From Salvator merianae (taxonomy: Eukaryota > Chordata > Lepidosauria > Squamata > Teiidae), in contig QVOM02000034.1 of the NCBI GenBank assembly GCA_003586115.2, forward strand, positions 113,524,376 to 113,588,375: a stretch of DNA of 64,000 bases, read 5' to 3'. Positions 10,800 to 23,788 of the stretch are shown here, piece by piece (the first letter of the stretch is position 1; each line of letters starts with the position of its first letter). The position numbers and the translations under genes were made by a program. A model generated the notes under the pieces. It worked only from the letters and a program-made list of their open reading frames with translations, had not been told where the DNA came from and searched no databases.

Positions 10800-13326
10800 C
10801 TAAAGCATCTTAGAGATTGTAGTATTTGGCACTCGCATTCTCATCCCCCTCTAATCCATCTTAGCTACCCTAGAATGTTCATAAGAGGACACAAGGGCAC
10901 ACTGGCATGTGAACAATCCTACTTCTAAACCATCTCTAAGCTGTCTCTAAGACCCCATCCAGATATGGCCTATAATGTGGGGTTGTCCTGGACTATGTTC
11001 AGATTGTCATATGTCTCTGTGGCAAACCTCACCTATCCCCAGAATACAGGAGTGAAATCACATAGTGTCACTGCCCCACTGTTCGGGGAAATTCAACTCT
11101 CCACCTGGATTTCCCTGGAATAACAATGTGACTTACCTGTCTGGGTGCTTGCTTTCACTATGGTCCTTGAAGAAAATGACCACCACACTTGCATAGCACC
11201 AAAACTAGTCACACATGAGTGCTAAGAAGAATTCGGGTAGTTTTAGGGTCACAGGGATCATACTTCTGAATGGTTTTCTGACATTATTTCAAGCTATCCC
11301 ACTGAAATTTAAGTTATCCTGTATTTGAATTAACCCAAGCACTGATTATGTCCCTGCTCTTCTAGCCTTGTTATACTTTAAAGGTGTGATCAAGTGAGAG
11401 GATTACTGGGGGAGGGACTGTACTTTTCTGGGTGGAAAGAGGGAAGGCTTTAATTTCACTCTCCAGCCAGTGACATCTAATGGATTCATCTAATGGATTC
11501 TTGCAGGGTGAACTGCTGTAGCAGTTCTGTTCAGTTAGGCTCAGCCGGTCAGCAGAGGCATCCACACCCCTTCTACATCCACCCCCTCAATGCCTTCCTA
11601 GCCCAGGATGAAGGGATCATGAGTGTTGTGGCTTGTCACAAGTATAGAAATCAGAACAGCCTCTCTTGTCAAGCCTTCAGCTGCCCTCTATCACCATGGC
11701 AGAAGAACTGCCTAGAGTCCATGCTGCACATTTGCTTTGTCCCTTGTGGCTGACTCTTGAGTGGGTGCCCTTAGACAAGACAGAGGGAGGGAGGGAGAGA
11801 TAAATGGAGCAATCAACTGCCTCAGAAACTGCTATTTATGCTTCAGTCTACCTCCCTTTAATTTCCTATTCCTTCCTCCAAGTCCCTAGCTGTACTCCCC
11901 CAACCCCCAGGCCAAGAGATCCTAGTCTGCTTGTCAATTGCAGCTATTTTCCACCCCTCCCCTGGTGGAAATAACCTCAGCCGTAGTGGGAGGGAGGAGG
12001 AAAGCAGGTGTCCAAGAGGAGGCAACATTTGACGATTTGAATTATGTTTGGGGGGTGGCATGTGCACGCATGTGTGTGTGAGAGAGAGAAAGAGGAAGAG
12101 AGATAGAGAGAGAATATGTGATGCTTGGTAGGTTTAAAAGAAGAAAATAAATGTTCTGTTTCTACAATTGCCTCTGTTCTGTTTTGTTTTTCCCCTGAGT
12201 CTGGAGATGGAACAGTTTGTAACTTTGTTGATTTGTCTTTGGCAGTTTCTCTTTCCCTTCAGGAGGAGGGACAAAGCGAGGTGGCATCCAATCACACAGA
12301 GGGAAGGATGGAAGGGTTGGAGAGGAGCATATATATATGGATGCAGACTGAGCCTGCAGTTCTTAAGTGTGGGCAAAGGAAAGTGTTCTCGGTGAGCATT
12401 ATTGTAAAATGTGTATAATCTTGCAAGACAAGGGCTCAATCCTCTTTTTCCCTGGAATGGACTAATTTGTTCATGTCTGACTGCAGCCTTCATTTCTATT
12501 CTTAAATTGCAAGTTATAAAATAAATAAATAAATATGGTATACTCTGTGTTTGGAAGCTCTCCACCAAAATCATTGATTGAATAACATTGATTAAAAGTG
12601 AACTTTCATTATGAAAAGTTATATAAGCCAGAATTGCTTGTGGTGCAGTCTGTTTCACCAGTAACTGGGAACTACACATATAAATAATTCCTGAGGCTTA
12701 GTTTGCATTTGCATTCAGCTAAAAACAAAACAAAAAATATCCTCAGGTAGCTTAGACATCGCATTGCTCACATGCTCCTTTGCCTCTTCCCTTTCTCCTG
12801 AATATTCTAGACTAGAACAGGAGGTTCAGAGTTGGGATCAGAACAGAAGGGGAGTGATGGTACCATCTCTAAGGAGCCTGAGAAATAAATTCAAGTTGCT
12901 TGTCTGCCAACCTCCTTATAGTATCCCAGAACGTGGGGATACCATTATCATGATTAGTTATGCGGTTGTGTTTTGCTGACTTCCACATCAATGAAATCCA
13001 ATAGTTTTTAAAGGCTGGAAGATGCTCAGATCAAGCAAATGCTATAAACATGTAGAGCTTCTTAGGAATGTGAAGTTTCAGGTAAGCAGCAAATCAGAAT
13101 GATTATCAAGCTCTTGCTGGGTCAGAATGTGTCTGATGGGCTGCAATCAGCTTGATGGATGGCAAACTAATGCATGTTCTGCTTCATAGCATGCTTTGTA
13201 AAATATCCTCTAGTTATGAACCATGTTGATGAAGTTTGATGTCAAGACCCAGAAATTGTATGAAGAATCCAATGGAATAGTAAATTGTAAAATACCTTAA
13301 AAGATTTGAATTCAATTTCATTAGTA
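10800..13326. other. Mostly unassigned sequence
   Basis: Includes a 13-bp perfect tandem duplication (ATCTAATGGATTC) near 11475-11500 and a GA-rich tract at 12076-12114. An AAAT-repeat near 12515-12535 may be an old LINE tail. A segment beginning about 10950 (CCCATCCAGATATGG) resembles the ends of the nearby MITEs, but I could not find its other end. The 181-codon minus frame at 12134-12679 has no recognisable content. Confidence 0.45.
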
Positions 13327-13331
13327 CTTAG

Positions 13332-13382
13332 GCTGCATCCAGCCTAAGTACTATTCCAGAATAAGTGATGTCTGGATACAGC
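13332..13382. mobile_element. 51-bp miniature DNA transposon with perfect 5-bp TSD
   Basis: The left end GCTGCATCCAG and right end GTCTGGATACAGC form a terminal inverted repeat, and CTTAG flanks both sides (13327-13331 and 13383-13387). The internal CTATTCCAGAATAAGTGATG matches the arm of the 134-bp foldback element at 10129. It looks like an internally deleted member that still moved, or a deletion after insertion that left both ends. Confidence 0.75.
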
Positions 13383-13389
13383 CTTAGTG

Positions 13390-14361
13390 ACAAAATACAT
13401 CCTTTATGATAGGTTAGATCTCTGTAATTTATGAGTCACTAAATCAAAAACCTATTATGGTGTTTCTTCTGCTTCATAACCAATCTGATTATCGCAGTTT
13501 TGGGAAGGCAAAAGAAACAATGAATGAGCTATCATCCATGGTTGGTGGGTTGCCTTGTGCTTGGTGGAGCAAACAACTGAAAATGCCTAACTATACTATT
13601 TTACTACTTTAATAACTTGAGCAAAGGATAACTATCATCAGAGCCCATGCAGAGAGGGAGGTGGGCCCATGGCATGTGGCATGAGTAGAAATTTATATTT
13701 ACTCCCATCTAACCTGGTGAAACAAAGGGCCAGGACCCAGTTTGAGCAGTTGACAGTGAGGCATTAAATTATGCCATTGTCCTGACATTCCATCATGGCT
13801 TCTGCTGCCTATTGCAAATTGTGCAATCCATGCTCAGTATCACATGAGTTATACTTTCAAAATATCTACATGCTTCTTAATTTTTAAAAAGAAGTAAATC
13901 TGAAGAATATCGAAAATACACAGACCACAATTAAAGTTGTCCTGGTCAATATCTGTATCCCAGTACTATATAGTTCTTTAGCTGCTATATAATCAATCAC
14001 CAACGAGGAAAGAACATTTACACTGACAATGCTACCTTATCTGGTAGCAAAATGCCTGCAGAAATGAAATTCATCTCAGAGGACTGTAATCTACCTTTGA
14101 GGATGAATTTCAGAGTATCAGAGTTGCTACTTGGCAGAAGCTGATCTAGCTCTCCTATGTGATGAAGTCTGTAACAGAAGATTTCAAATGATATTGCCTT
14201 CATACAAAAGACAACGATTTCCAGGGCAATCTATAACATTGTCCTAAGTTTGCTTAACTGTGTAAAACAAAGCGAAATTAAAAATACAGAAAAATAAAAA
14301 AATAGGAAAAAATGCTTCAGAATTCAATTTAAATACTGTAATATATTATTAACTAGCCATT

Positions 14362-14401
<40 letters not shown>

Positions 14402-15205
14402 TTATATTCTGTGTCTGAGAAAGTATTTAGCTTGTAAATGTTTGTTTTTATAAGTACATATTTCTTCCAGTCCTACTCTTGACCTGGTGTCATCTACATA
14501 ACCCAAACAAATACAAATATGAAATGTACTGAATATATGAATAGGAATCAACCATCAATAAGCAAACTATGCATCAGCTGTAAGAATTACAAACTTCAAA
14601 GAGCAGAGTGAAAAACACTTGTTTAGCTGGTGTCATTTAAACATGAAATGAAATATTTTAACTAGAGGTGTCATATGTTCTTTTCTGGTCTCAAGCCTAT
14701 GTACTTTAGTAAAGAAAAAGAAATCAGAAAATATTAAATGTTTTTCAATATCCACTTGGCTGTACCATTTGCCATGGCAAACTGAAGCCTCATAAACAGA
14801 TCCAATAGTAACAAAATAAGTGTGCTTTGTTCCCCTTGTTCTTTACAAACTGTACTGCATATGAAAAACTAAAGTGTGAAATATGAACAAAATTGCAGCC
14901 CTCGTTGAATCAAGAAAGCTATGCAATAAAATCTCTGCAAAAGAGAACTGTTTGTTGCTATCCATGAGATTTAAAAATAAAATATTATTTCACTGATCTG
15001 GGCTAGGTGTATCAACCAGTTTGTTATAAAGTGATGATACAAGTTTCAGTTGTTGACGTTTGAGGACATGTTGCCTGTTTAGACCCAAGCAACCACATGC
15101 TCTTTTGATGCACATCTGCTCTGGATGATAAAAGCTAACCATCAGGATAAGACTGGCTGGGTCCAGAGAGCAGTGATTTTCTTATATCCTATTGACTGTT
15201 GAGGA
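13390..15205. other. Mostly unassigned sequence with a CA microsatellite
   Basis: A perfect (CA)n of about 17 units lies at 14366-14399. The remainder is AT-rich without recognised coding or repeats. Confidence 0.5.
14366..14399. repeat. (CA)n microsatellite
   Basis: About 17 uninterrupted CA units. Confidence 0.95.
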
Positions 15206-15209
15206 GGTG

Positions 15210-15480
15210 GCAGCTTCCTCCTTTCTCAAGAGGATCTACTTTTGTTCCTATCACCCAGTTGCTAACATATATTTCATGGAAAGGTGCTGGAGAAGATGAA
15301 GATGGATCAAATTCAGGCATGCTTAGGAGAAGCTGAGAACCTGATCTCATTTCATCTTGGCGTCAGACTTGGCTATGTCACTAAAACTGCCTTGGTTGTG
15401 CTACATGATGGAAAGAGACAGGTGGTGGAGTGCAACTCTGTTGGTTCTCATAGGTCTATCAGAAGCTATTGATGAGATCC
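15210..15480 (+). pseudogene. L2/CR1-clade LINE reverse-transcriptase fragment
   Basis: Across two frames the translation reads YHPVANIYFMERCW, then FHLGVRLGYVTKTALVVLHD, then SATLLVLIGLSEAID. This follows the order of the conserved L2/CR1-clade ORF2 palm region: NYRPVSN-PF-K-LER, a GFR-G--TETALV block, and LLVLLDLSAAFD. The key aspartates of the L-D-L-S-A-A-F-D block are partly replaced (LIGLSEAID) and there are frame breaks, so it is inactive. The upstream endonuclease and downstream YADD-containing part are absent. Matching 3' parts of similar LINEs occur at 35-38 kb in the opposite orientation. Confidence 0.65.
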
Positions 15481-15728
15481 TGCTGAAACAGCTATGGGGA
15501 CCTGCAAGTCCTATGGGGACATGTATCTGTGGCAACCCATCATAGCAATACTATAATCCTTCTAAAAGCTGTGATACCCTATTTTGTGAAAACTGGCTCT
15601 CATGTGGGCTTTTCCAAAATAGTGCTATCACTTACCACGTAACTGGAGTGACCATCATCATTCTGGCTACTCCATGTGTGCAGGACCTGAAAATGATGCC
15701 TGCACATTTGCAGTGGTGGTGTGATGCA

Positions 15729-15764
15729 CATCTAGGTATTTCATGCTGGCAAAATACCTAGATG
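15729..15764. repeat. Perfect 13-bp stem hairpin
   Basis: CATCTAGGTATTT is followed after 10 bases by its exact reverse complement. It lies in a palindrome-rich stretch (about 15690-15870) that is probably part of an unclassified MITE. Confidence 0.8.
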
Positions 15765-15879
15765 AACACATCTACCCTGCATGCACAGGGACAAAAGAGA
15801 TGGACATGCATGTGCAGCAGTCACAATCACACACTTCTGGATATTCCATACCCAGAAGTGCATGTCACCAAAACACACA

Positions 15880-17070
15880 CACAGACAGAAGCTTTTCTCT
15901 GGAACATTTCCTGTTAGTGTTATATTTGGACATGATTTTTGAATGTATATCTTGTTACTTTCTTTTCTCCCCAAAAGATTCACAGATCCAGGTTGTGTAT
16001 TTCACCGGTATATTCCTATAATTCTCCATTTTACATTTCTGTAATTTACAAGGTTCTAAGGTATAAATTTGCAGAAACTTTATTGGAAGTGCATAAGAGG
16101 GTTGTATGAATACCTCTAGTTTAGGGAGTGGTATGCCTTTAAGGTACAGCTGCTGAGACACTATGACAAAGGAAGTTGTGTTCATTGGCTTTCCACTGTG
16201 AGAACAGATTTTCAGATGAGGGTCTTTCTTCATTCCCACCACTTCTGTGGACTACTTCCAAGGCACTGCTATATTTCAATATACATGCTTTGTATAAAGG
16301 CAGTACTTTATTGAAATTCTACTTTCATATCCATCTTATATACACTGGAGGTGGGGATGGCTTGTGAGGCATATAGCATAAATCACAATGCCTTAAAGTT
16401 TTGCTGAGAAGCTCCGTAAATCTACTAGAGAGTGCACGTAATGCTAATAGTAACTACACTACCTATTATACTGAGATACCTCATAGCTGAATCACAGCAA
16501 AGATGAACAAATCCTTTTCCTAAAAACAACCCGCGAAGCTGCATCTGTTTATAGAATTTGTGCATTTATATAGTAAATGAACAAATTGTTTACTTGTACT
16601 TTGAGACTGGAAAAAGTGAATAAACATTTTAGACCAAATGATTTAAACTTGTCACATTTGAGCTTGCTCCAATAGCTGAAGCTAATGGATCTATCAGTAA
16701 TGTAGAGAAATCTGCAAAAGGAAGTGTTTTAATTCATTCAGAAAGGACTAAGATGTGTGAATATTCCATACAAAACTAATTGATGGTTTTGTTTTTCATC
16801 AGAAACCACTTACTCTTAAGTCTAAGTCTGACACCCCAACCTGAGAAATACTTCCATTGATTTCTTGTCTCCTGCTGATTAGAAATTTGTTACTAATCAA
16901 TTAAAGTATTGCTTGAGTAATGAAGGCAAAACTAGAATCTTTGCATAAATAGTAGAGTACTTAGTTTCTTTTTCTAAGCCTGAGCTAAAGAAAGAGTCCA
17001 GGCTGTGTATGCAAAAAGGGAAACTAGAGTTTTATAAGACTTTATTCACACAGGTCAAAAAACGTGTTTC
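15880..17070. other. No recognisable feature
   Basis: AT-rich, short open frames only; no family recognised. Confidence 0.5.
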
Positions 17071-17076
17071 TCTAGA

Positions 17077-17431
17077 GATGAAATCAGACCTTGGAACCAC
17101 CTGAGACAATTCTGAGGGTAAATTGTATCCTCATCCACCTCCTCTGCTGCCGTGAAAAGTGACAGGGGAGGTAGAAGAGAATCACTGGAGCAGTTTTCAC
17201 CCATTCTGGTTTACCAATGGACCAATAATGGCCTATTTCTGGGGCATTTCTGATCCAGTGCTAATCTGCAATAGGCAGAACACTCACAGCTGAGGAATTT
17301 TTTTGCTCTGCTGTGAGGCTTCAGAGGGTGGTTGGTACTTGCCACCTGCCAGAAGGTAGTTGGTACCTATGTGGCATGTCTGCAGACTCCTGCCCCTCAA
17401 ATGGGTTATTCTGTAGCCATCTGGATGAAGC
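17077..17431. mobile_element. Candidate 355-bp non-autonomous DNA transposon
   Basis: The ends GATGAAATCAGAC and ATCTGGATGAAGC are imperfect inverted repeats of the same style as the other 5-bp-duplication elements. The flanks are CTAGA on the left and CTAAG on the right (two differences), so the duplication is only suggestive. The right flank CTAAG is also the left flank of the next element. Confidence 0.4.
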
Positions 17432-17436
17432 CTAAG

Positions 17437-17900
17437 ACTGTTTCCACACTTACCTTGGTTGGAACAGATCAGAAAGTCCCACTTTGATCAGGTCCAAGAA
17501 ATCTGTCCCAGGAGCAGATTGATCTGTTCCTGGACCATCCATATTAGGATGCTGTTCTGGCTCAGCCCTCACTCAAGCTGTGACATTTTCCGGCCTTGGA
17601 GCTGCTGGGGGATTCATTTTGGTGATATGCCTTGTTTGCCACTGAAATGGGTCCCCTGTGATATACAGTATCACGTATATCATTAGGGTGGGTGTATCAT
17701 CTGCACACCTTCATGGTCCAGTTTACCAATGCCTAGTTCTTTTGTAGACCCAGACCATATATCCATTTGGGCCTCCTAGTCCACTTGTGTGGACAAAGCA
17801 TACCCAGAGGGGGCACAACCTCTCTTAGACCACATCAGCTGCATAAGGAAGGCTCCTGGTACATTTGCTGGTTCAATATACCAACAAGTGCAAAAATACC
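17437..17900. mobile_element. 464-bp non-autonomous DNA transposon
   Basis: The left end ACTGTTTCCACAC pairs with the right end GTGCAAAAATACC. Flanking CTAAG and CTAAA form a 5-bp duplication with one mismatch. An internal box (GGAGCTGCTGGGG, then ATATGCCTTG, then CACTGAAATGGGTCCCC) matches the copies at 4762, 44805, 49576 and 62931. The open frame at 17459-17686 is spurious. Confidence 0.7.
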
Positions 17901-18606
17901 CTAAAAGTGAGCAATTATTTTCTCCATGCAGGCACATAAAAATCAACACAATATATGTTAGATCAATATCTTTAATTGGATTAATCATATTATCAAAGAC
18001 TTTAACAGTAAACCCACACCTAAAGTGTTGGGTCGATCAGTAGTTCCTTCTACATATATATTCCAGTCTGTAGATTTTAAACTTAAGGCCGCAATCCCAC
18101 AAGGCTTTTACGCAGTTTATAGGCTGTCTTCAGTTCCCACTGGCCTGACATGATCTTGCCTTTCCACAGTTTTTCTGGGCTAAATTGGTGAAATCCAGAC
18201 TTTGCATTCCAATTTAATGAGTTCTCAAGCTGTTCCAGATCACTAGCCCACTTTACTTTGTGTTGTGAGAACACAGAAAGAGGCTATTTGGGAGGGAAAG
18301 TACTTATTAGGGGGGGCGCAGAGGGAGGGATCCCCATATCCTGCCATTCAATGATGGACTTTATTGTGGGCATTAGGCTTGGGCGTGGGTGAGCAGGGAG
18401 CACAATCCTTCCTTATTATTGCACAGGGACAGGTCGGATGGCAGATTTTGTCTTTCCCACTCTCCAACAAAGACTGTCTAGAGTTCTGCGGAAGTTCAGA
18501 CTTGGCTAGGGGAAAAGCAAGGGGAAGCCTGCAAAAAGGCTCCCTACCTTGGGCCTACCTTGACCTGTCTTCTGCTTCTACCCTAGCTCCCTGCAACATT
18601 CCCCTC

Positions 18607-18669
<63 letters not shown>
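18607..18669. repeat. (CT)n-(CA)n compound microsatellite
   Basis: About 13 CT units followed by about 16 CA units, inside transposon copy A. Confidence 0.95.
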
Positions 18670-18671
<2 letters not shown>

Positions 18672-18908
18672 GACACTGTATGTAAGTTGGCAGCTGAGGA
18701 ACAACTGGGGGAGAAGTTGAATTGACGGGATCATTAACACAGAGAGAGAGCTGAGGGAGAATTCTTTTGTGGGGATGAGATAAATTTTATTGTTATTAAT
18801 TTCAAAGCATGGAAAAGCAAACAACAAAACAACCAGCCACCCTCCCAAAACAGTTTCTCCCCATACTTTGCTTTGCTTGTTAGGATCTAGCAAGGGGATT
18901 GGCAAGCA

Positions 18909-18929
18909 TTTTTTTTTTTTTTTTTTTTT
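18909..18929. repeat. T homopolymer
   Basis: A run of about 20 T inside copy A. Another T-run lies at about 19934-19950, outside it. Confidence 0.9.
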
Positions 18930-19249
18930 AACTTAAGGTGTTTGTAAAGGGCAGGAAGAATTCCGCTCAAAAGGACAGAGCTTGTCTTACTTGCTCCTGT
19001 GAAGCCAAGATTTGAACATTGGGACTGTAGCCAAACATTGACTGCCTAGGGAGGGGAATTCAGCAAGGGGTGGAGGCAGAAAAAGTATGGCTTCCTCGTG
19101 CAAAGCACAGGAAGCATCAGTGTGAGAATGAGCAAGTCCTAACTGAGGCCATGTTAAAATGCAAATGTGGAAATGACTGGAAAACAAACTCAGTCCTCAT
19201 TCTCTTCTGATATGGATTAAATTTACGATGTCGGACTGTGCCCTAAGAT

Positions 19250-21020
19250 CCTTTGGGTCACAGGGAGATTTGACAGCACACAGTGTTTTAAATTAAGGTG
19301 ATGAACTGGAGAGTGCAGCATTTAATAAGAATTTTGGATCTTCTTTTCCCATTCACTCTGTATACTTCAGTTTGTTCAATGGAGTGACAAAATCTTCCTA
19401 TAAATGAATGAAGAAAAACTAAATAAAGGAAGGCAATGGAGTGGCAGAAGGAGTTAGTGAAATATGATAAGCTTGTTCCCAAGACTGACTATTCTACTAT
19501 ATGAACCACAGAGTTTAAAATAACATATAGCCCAAATGTGTCTGATAAAATGCCAAGAAATAACTTCCAAATAAGGAAGTGAGTGAATAACATTCTTCTC
19601 AAAAGGTAAAAAACACTTGATCCTAAAGTTCCATCTTATTTTTGTCAATGCTGTGAGAAATCTAAACCACTATTCAACACTGTTGTGCAGAAATTTGCTA
19701 CTTTGCCAGAAGAATGACCATTGTAAGAAGATATTTTGCTATACAGCTGTAACGGAGACATATTTAGAATCCCATGCAGACTTCCCAAATAGATTACTTT
19801 CTGAATAGCCCCCACTACATTACTTGGGAATCAGGGCCCAGCTACTCCTAAATTTTAATCCACCTCTGACCGACCTTCAGAATGAAAGGACAGATCAGAC
19901 AAGTGATGGGATAGTTTCTTCCTGGAAAAATTCTTTTTTTTTTTTTTTTTGCTTTGCTTTGTTTTATTTTTGGTTAGATAAAGCAGAAAGAAAATAGCTA
20001 GTCACTTTAATGATACGTTCTTCCACTCTGATGGTGGATCAAAGAAAGAGATGTGCCAGATTGCAGTGTGTAAGAGGTCTGTTTCTTGCAAACTATATAG
20101 AGAGGTCAGATGCCTCATCCAAGAACCTTGGGCTCTCCTCTGAAGCTGTAGGGACTCACAAGCAGGTGAGTCTCATTGAAACAGTGTGTGGAACTCACTT
20201 TTGTGGCCACCACCATTATAGCCCTCTCTGTAAGTGGGGAGGCATTGCTCTTGCATGTGACATTATTTGGCAGGTGCAGAGAATCTTGACATCTGTGCCT
20301 GAGTTTAGACAAGCACAAAGTGGTCCCACCCTCTTTGAGGGTGGTAATAGTGGTGGCTGCAGTTCTGAAAAAAGTTAGTTCCCTCCAACTTTTCCATGGA
20401 ACTCACCTACATGTGAGTCACTGCAGATGCTGAGGAGGTGCCAGTGCAGTACCTGACCGTCCTGGGCTTCTTTAAGCAGTTCATAAGAAACAACCTTCTT
20501 GCCAACTGCAGTTGAGCACATCCCCAAACAAAAGTGGATAAGACTTAGGTACAGCTGTCCCCTAAAACTAAAGTTAGTCTACTAAAACCCAGTACAAATT
20601 AGGAAGAATGGCCTGCAGTTTGTGATGCTGTCTCTGGGTAGATCTATAGACTTTGTGTTTTTTCCTGAAATAATTGATAATGGAATCTTGCTTGAAACTG
20701 CTTCCCATCCTTGATAAGAGTCTGAGCTTCTCACTTTATGCAGCAGCTACTGCCTAGAGTGTTTACCAGGGGTTTCCTGATTTGCCTTGCTTCTTGTGGA
20801 CACAGCCTCTCCTAAAGCTGCTGCCCTTGCATATTGTATGGGAAGATGAGGTAAGTACAAGGACTTACAGAGGGATCCTGTGAGAATGAAAGAAGATCTG
20901 CAGCCACAGCACTTACTGCAGCTTCCAGAACCCCCCACCCCCAATAGGTCGTATTCAAACTACAAGCATTTAAATTAAGCATTTTCGATACTTTTGTATT
21001 TAGTATATTCAGCACCATAT
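19250..21020. other. No recognisable feature
   Basis: Unique-looking sequence; the 122-codon frame at 20010-20378 has no recognisable motif or splice context. Confidence 0.45.
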
Positions 21021-21028
21021 TCAGCTAC

Positions 21029-21378
21029 TAGGGATATGCACAAACAAAATCCATGTTTTCATTTTGTTGTCAAAGCAAAAACCCGTATTTTTGCTTTACT
21101 GGCAAATTGTAAAGTCAAAAATACTGTTTTTCACATTCATGTTCACAATTTTCATGATGTTTTCATCCGTTGAAAATGCCCCTTCATAGGTAAAAAAAAA
21201 AACGCAGTGAAAATGTGAATATTCAACAAATGCTTCATTTTTGTGAGGGGGTGATGGGTTCAATTCATATCAAATTCTGGAAATGCAAAAAAGCACATTT
21301 GTGATTCAATGTGAATATCCACAAATGCGAAATATTTGAACGAATATGCAGATACAGCTTGATTTTTGTGCATCTCTA
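21029..21378. mobile_element. 350-bp hAT-type MITE
   Basis: The ends TAGGGATATGCACAAAC and TTTTTGTGCATCTCTA form a terminal inverted repeat of the same type as the elements at 23789 and 40465. The 8-bp flanks (TCAGCTAC, CATACTAC) agree mainly in their last four bases, so the duplication is eroded. The interior is AT-rich and non-coding. Confidence 0.65.
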
Positions 21379-21389
21379 CATACTACAGC

Positions 21390-23780
21390 ACTTCTCAGTG
21401 ATTGCTGGGGCAGCTTTTGCATGGTCCTTGGATCCTATATAGGTTGCAGCATCTATTCACCAGACCTGGCCCTGGGAGAAACTGCCCTCCTAATGTCAGG
21501 GGGACTGGGCCACTCCCTGGTGTGAAAATGTTTCTGGGGAAGTGTTAACAGGGATGACTTTAAAGCAGTCTCCTGGGCATTTCTGGCTGTCATTCAGCTG
21601 GCTCTTCTAGATCCAGGAGTACACAGAACTTGGAGCCATTGTGCTAAGCTCTGAGAAATGACTCTGGAAATGGGTTCCTGACCTCTGGAGTTAGGCAAGG
21701 ATGGAGACATGGTAAAGCTGTTGACCCCTATTGCACACTGCTGTTCTCTGCTCTGGTCTTTGTCCAGATTGAGTGATATGGGCCAAGGCCAGCCTCTGAA
21801 ACATGTGTCAAGACACATAGTGAGAAAGCTGTCTGTGTCTCTGTTGGTCACAGCATACAAATACATTTGTTCCCATTTGGCCACTGACCAGTCCCAATCC
21901 CCAACAAAGATGGCCTATCTTGAATCCTATTCCAATGTTAATTTGCTGGATGGGGGGAAGGACTCTTAGCCACTGCATAAATGCACACAGTGGTCAAGAG
22001 TCAGCTAAAAGGTTAGAAACATGCTCAGAATTACTGATGATGACAGAAAATGTGATGGACTCTGATATTTGGTATTGATTCTGGGCCCATTTTGGGCTGT
22101 TGCAAGTGGTATTCTTCCATAGCAGGGAATCCCCAGTGCTCTGGGGTGGTAGGTGGTATGAACTGTGTACTCCTCCCTCTAGGTCCACATCAGAGCCTAG
22201 ATCCCTCACTAGTGCAAATGAAACCCAAAATACTTGCAGCAATACACACAGATACAGCTGTAAACACTTGGAATCAGCATATGCCAGATTGTGGACATTG
22301 AAATCCACAAGGGAGTGGCAAATGTCCTTTCAATTCTCCCTTTAGTTGGAGGTATTTTGCCTTTGGTAAAAGACTTTGCCAAAGCCAAAACACATCTCAG
22401 ATCATATCTAAATGCAGCTAAAAAGGTAATTATAGTTTGCCCAAGGCAGAAGTTGGAATGAGGAAATGGCTGCACCTGCACCCCAGTAGCCATCAGTTCC
22501 CACTTTTAGATCCAGAAAGAGTGCATCAACCAATGAGTGGAAAATTCCACAGTCAGAGTGCCACTTCCCCCCAAAGTTCCTTCCAGCTGACTCAAAGATA
22601 GGCATCTTTGAACAGGGTTTTGGTTGCCTCTCCAGTCTTTTGCCAAAGTTCCAGCTACATTTTGGGGTCCCATGTCCCAGTAACCTTGGGTCTGCAGTTG
22701 AGAAAGGGTCCTCTGAAACTTCAGTCTTATGGCTATTTTTTTACACCCACCACAAAAATAACTGCATTATCAGCAACAAGCTGGCCCATCAGCTTGTTAT
22801 TTGAATCTAACCTCAAGTGGTCATTGCTTAGTTCAGGAACTGCATTTTCATTGCAAGAAGACAGACCTCTGGCTGCCAGGTGCCCTCTTTGTGTGTGTTT
22901 TGTTCCTTCCTCCTTGTGCCCTGAGGGCTGAACAGTTATACCCTCATTGCTAACCTTTCAGCCAGCCAAATCTGAAAATCAAAGAGAGAAAGAGAGAGAT
23001 GGCCTATTTGGGAGACTTCAAAATGGCTGCTTAAGACAGCATGGTGGAAATAGATATGCAGTGTTCTAGATTTTGGGAAACAGGCAGAAACCATTTTTGT
23101 TTTAGAAACAAAACAACTTTATTCAGTCCTCTATAAGTCACATCTATGAGTATGATGAAGATCAACATATGCCACACATATTTGATTCCCCCTGGAATGG
23201 GACAGGACTATAGTTATCACACATTTTTGACAGATTCTCCTCCTTCTCCTCCTTCTAGTTGCTGAGTAATAAGATATTCCTCTAAGAGATTTTTTGACTC
23301 AAACATGTAAACTTAGCACACACTGCATGGGAACAGGGGATGAGAAAGAGAGAAAAATATACGAAAATGTTTGTGTTTGTTTCTGAAGAGTATTTCATTT
23401 GAACAAGATTCTAATATTTTATATTACTTTTAAACTTTTCCAGATGTTTAACTGCACAGAATTTCATTCATTTTCTTAAAATTTTAATAAATATGATATA
23501 TCTTTAGACATTTCAGTTGGATCTCAAATACCCAGAAATTATAATGAGATAAAAACTTCAAAGATATATATTTTTTAATGTTTTTACATACATGCACACA
23601 GAGGCATACAAATGGATAAACGTATCATTAATTTTTTATTACCATTTAGAGATGCATTTACCACTATATATGGAATGGATGTGAAAAGAGAGAGAGAAAA
23701 AAGATATCTCTCCTGCTATGGCATTTACTTACTCAACTTAAAAAAATAAAATAAAACCAAGAAAACAACAGGAGTGAAAG
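21390..23780. other. No recognisable feature
   Basis: Moderately GC-balanced DNA with several 80-107-codon frames on both strands (for example 22608-22931 plus), none with a recognisable domain. Confidence 0.45.
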
Positions 23781-23788
23781 GTATATAA

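Larger units (their letters stand above)
18088..19242 (+). mobile_element. 1155-bp DNA transposon, family copy A
   Basis: The ends GCCGCAATCCCAC and GTCGGACTGTGCC are inverted repeats, flanked by TTAAG (18083-18087) and CTAAG (19243-19247), a 5-bp duplication with one mismatch. The sequence is shared in inverse orientation with 33910-35109 and in the same orientation with 45355-46735, including the box TTTTTCTGG-CTAAATTGGTGAAATCCAGA. I see no transposase; it is apparently non-autonomous. A CT/CA microsatellite and a T-run lie inside it. The plus/minus designation is arbitrary. Confidence 0.75.

Noticed and set aside
10598..10813. Poly-Arg and poly-Glu/Lys open frames
   Set aside because: They are translations of the GGAGAA microsatellite. 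The same applies to frames over 5899-5963, 32886-33025, 47158-47208, 30444-30493 and 59561-59622.
12134..12679. 181-codon minus-strand open frame
   Set aside because: AT-rich composition with Lys/Asn/Phe runs, no motif, no splice or poly-A context.
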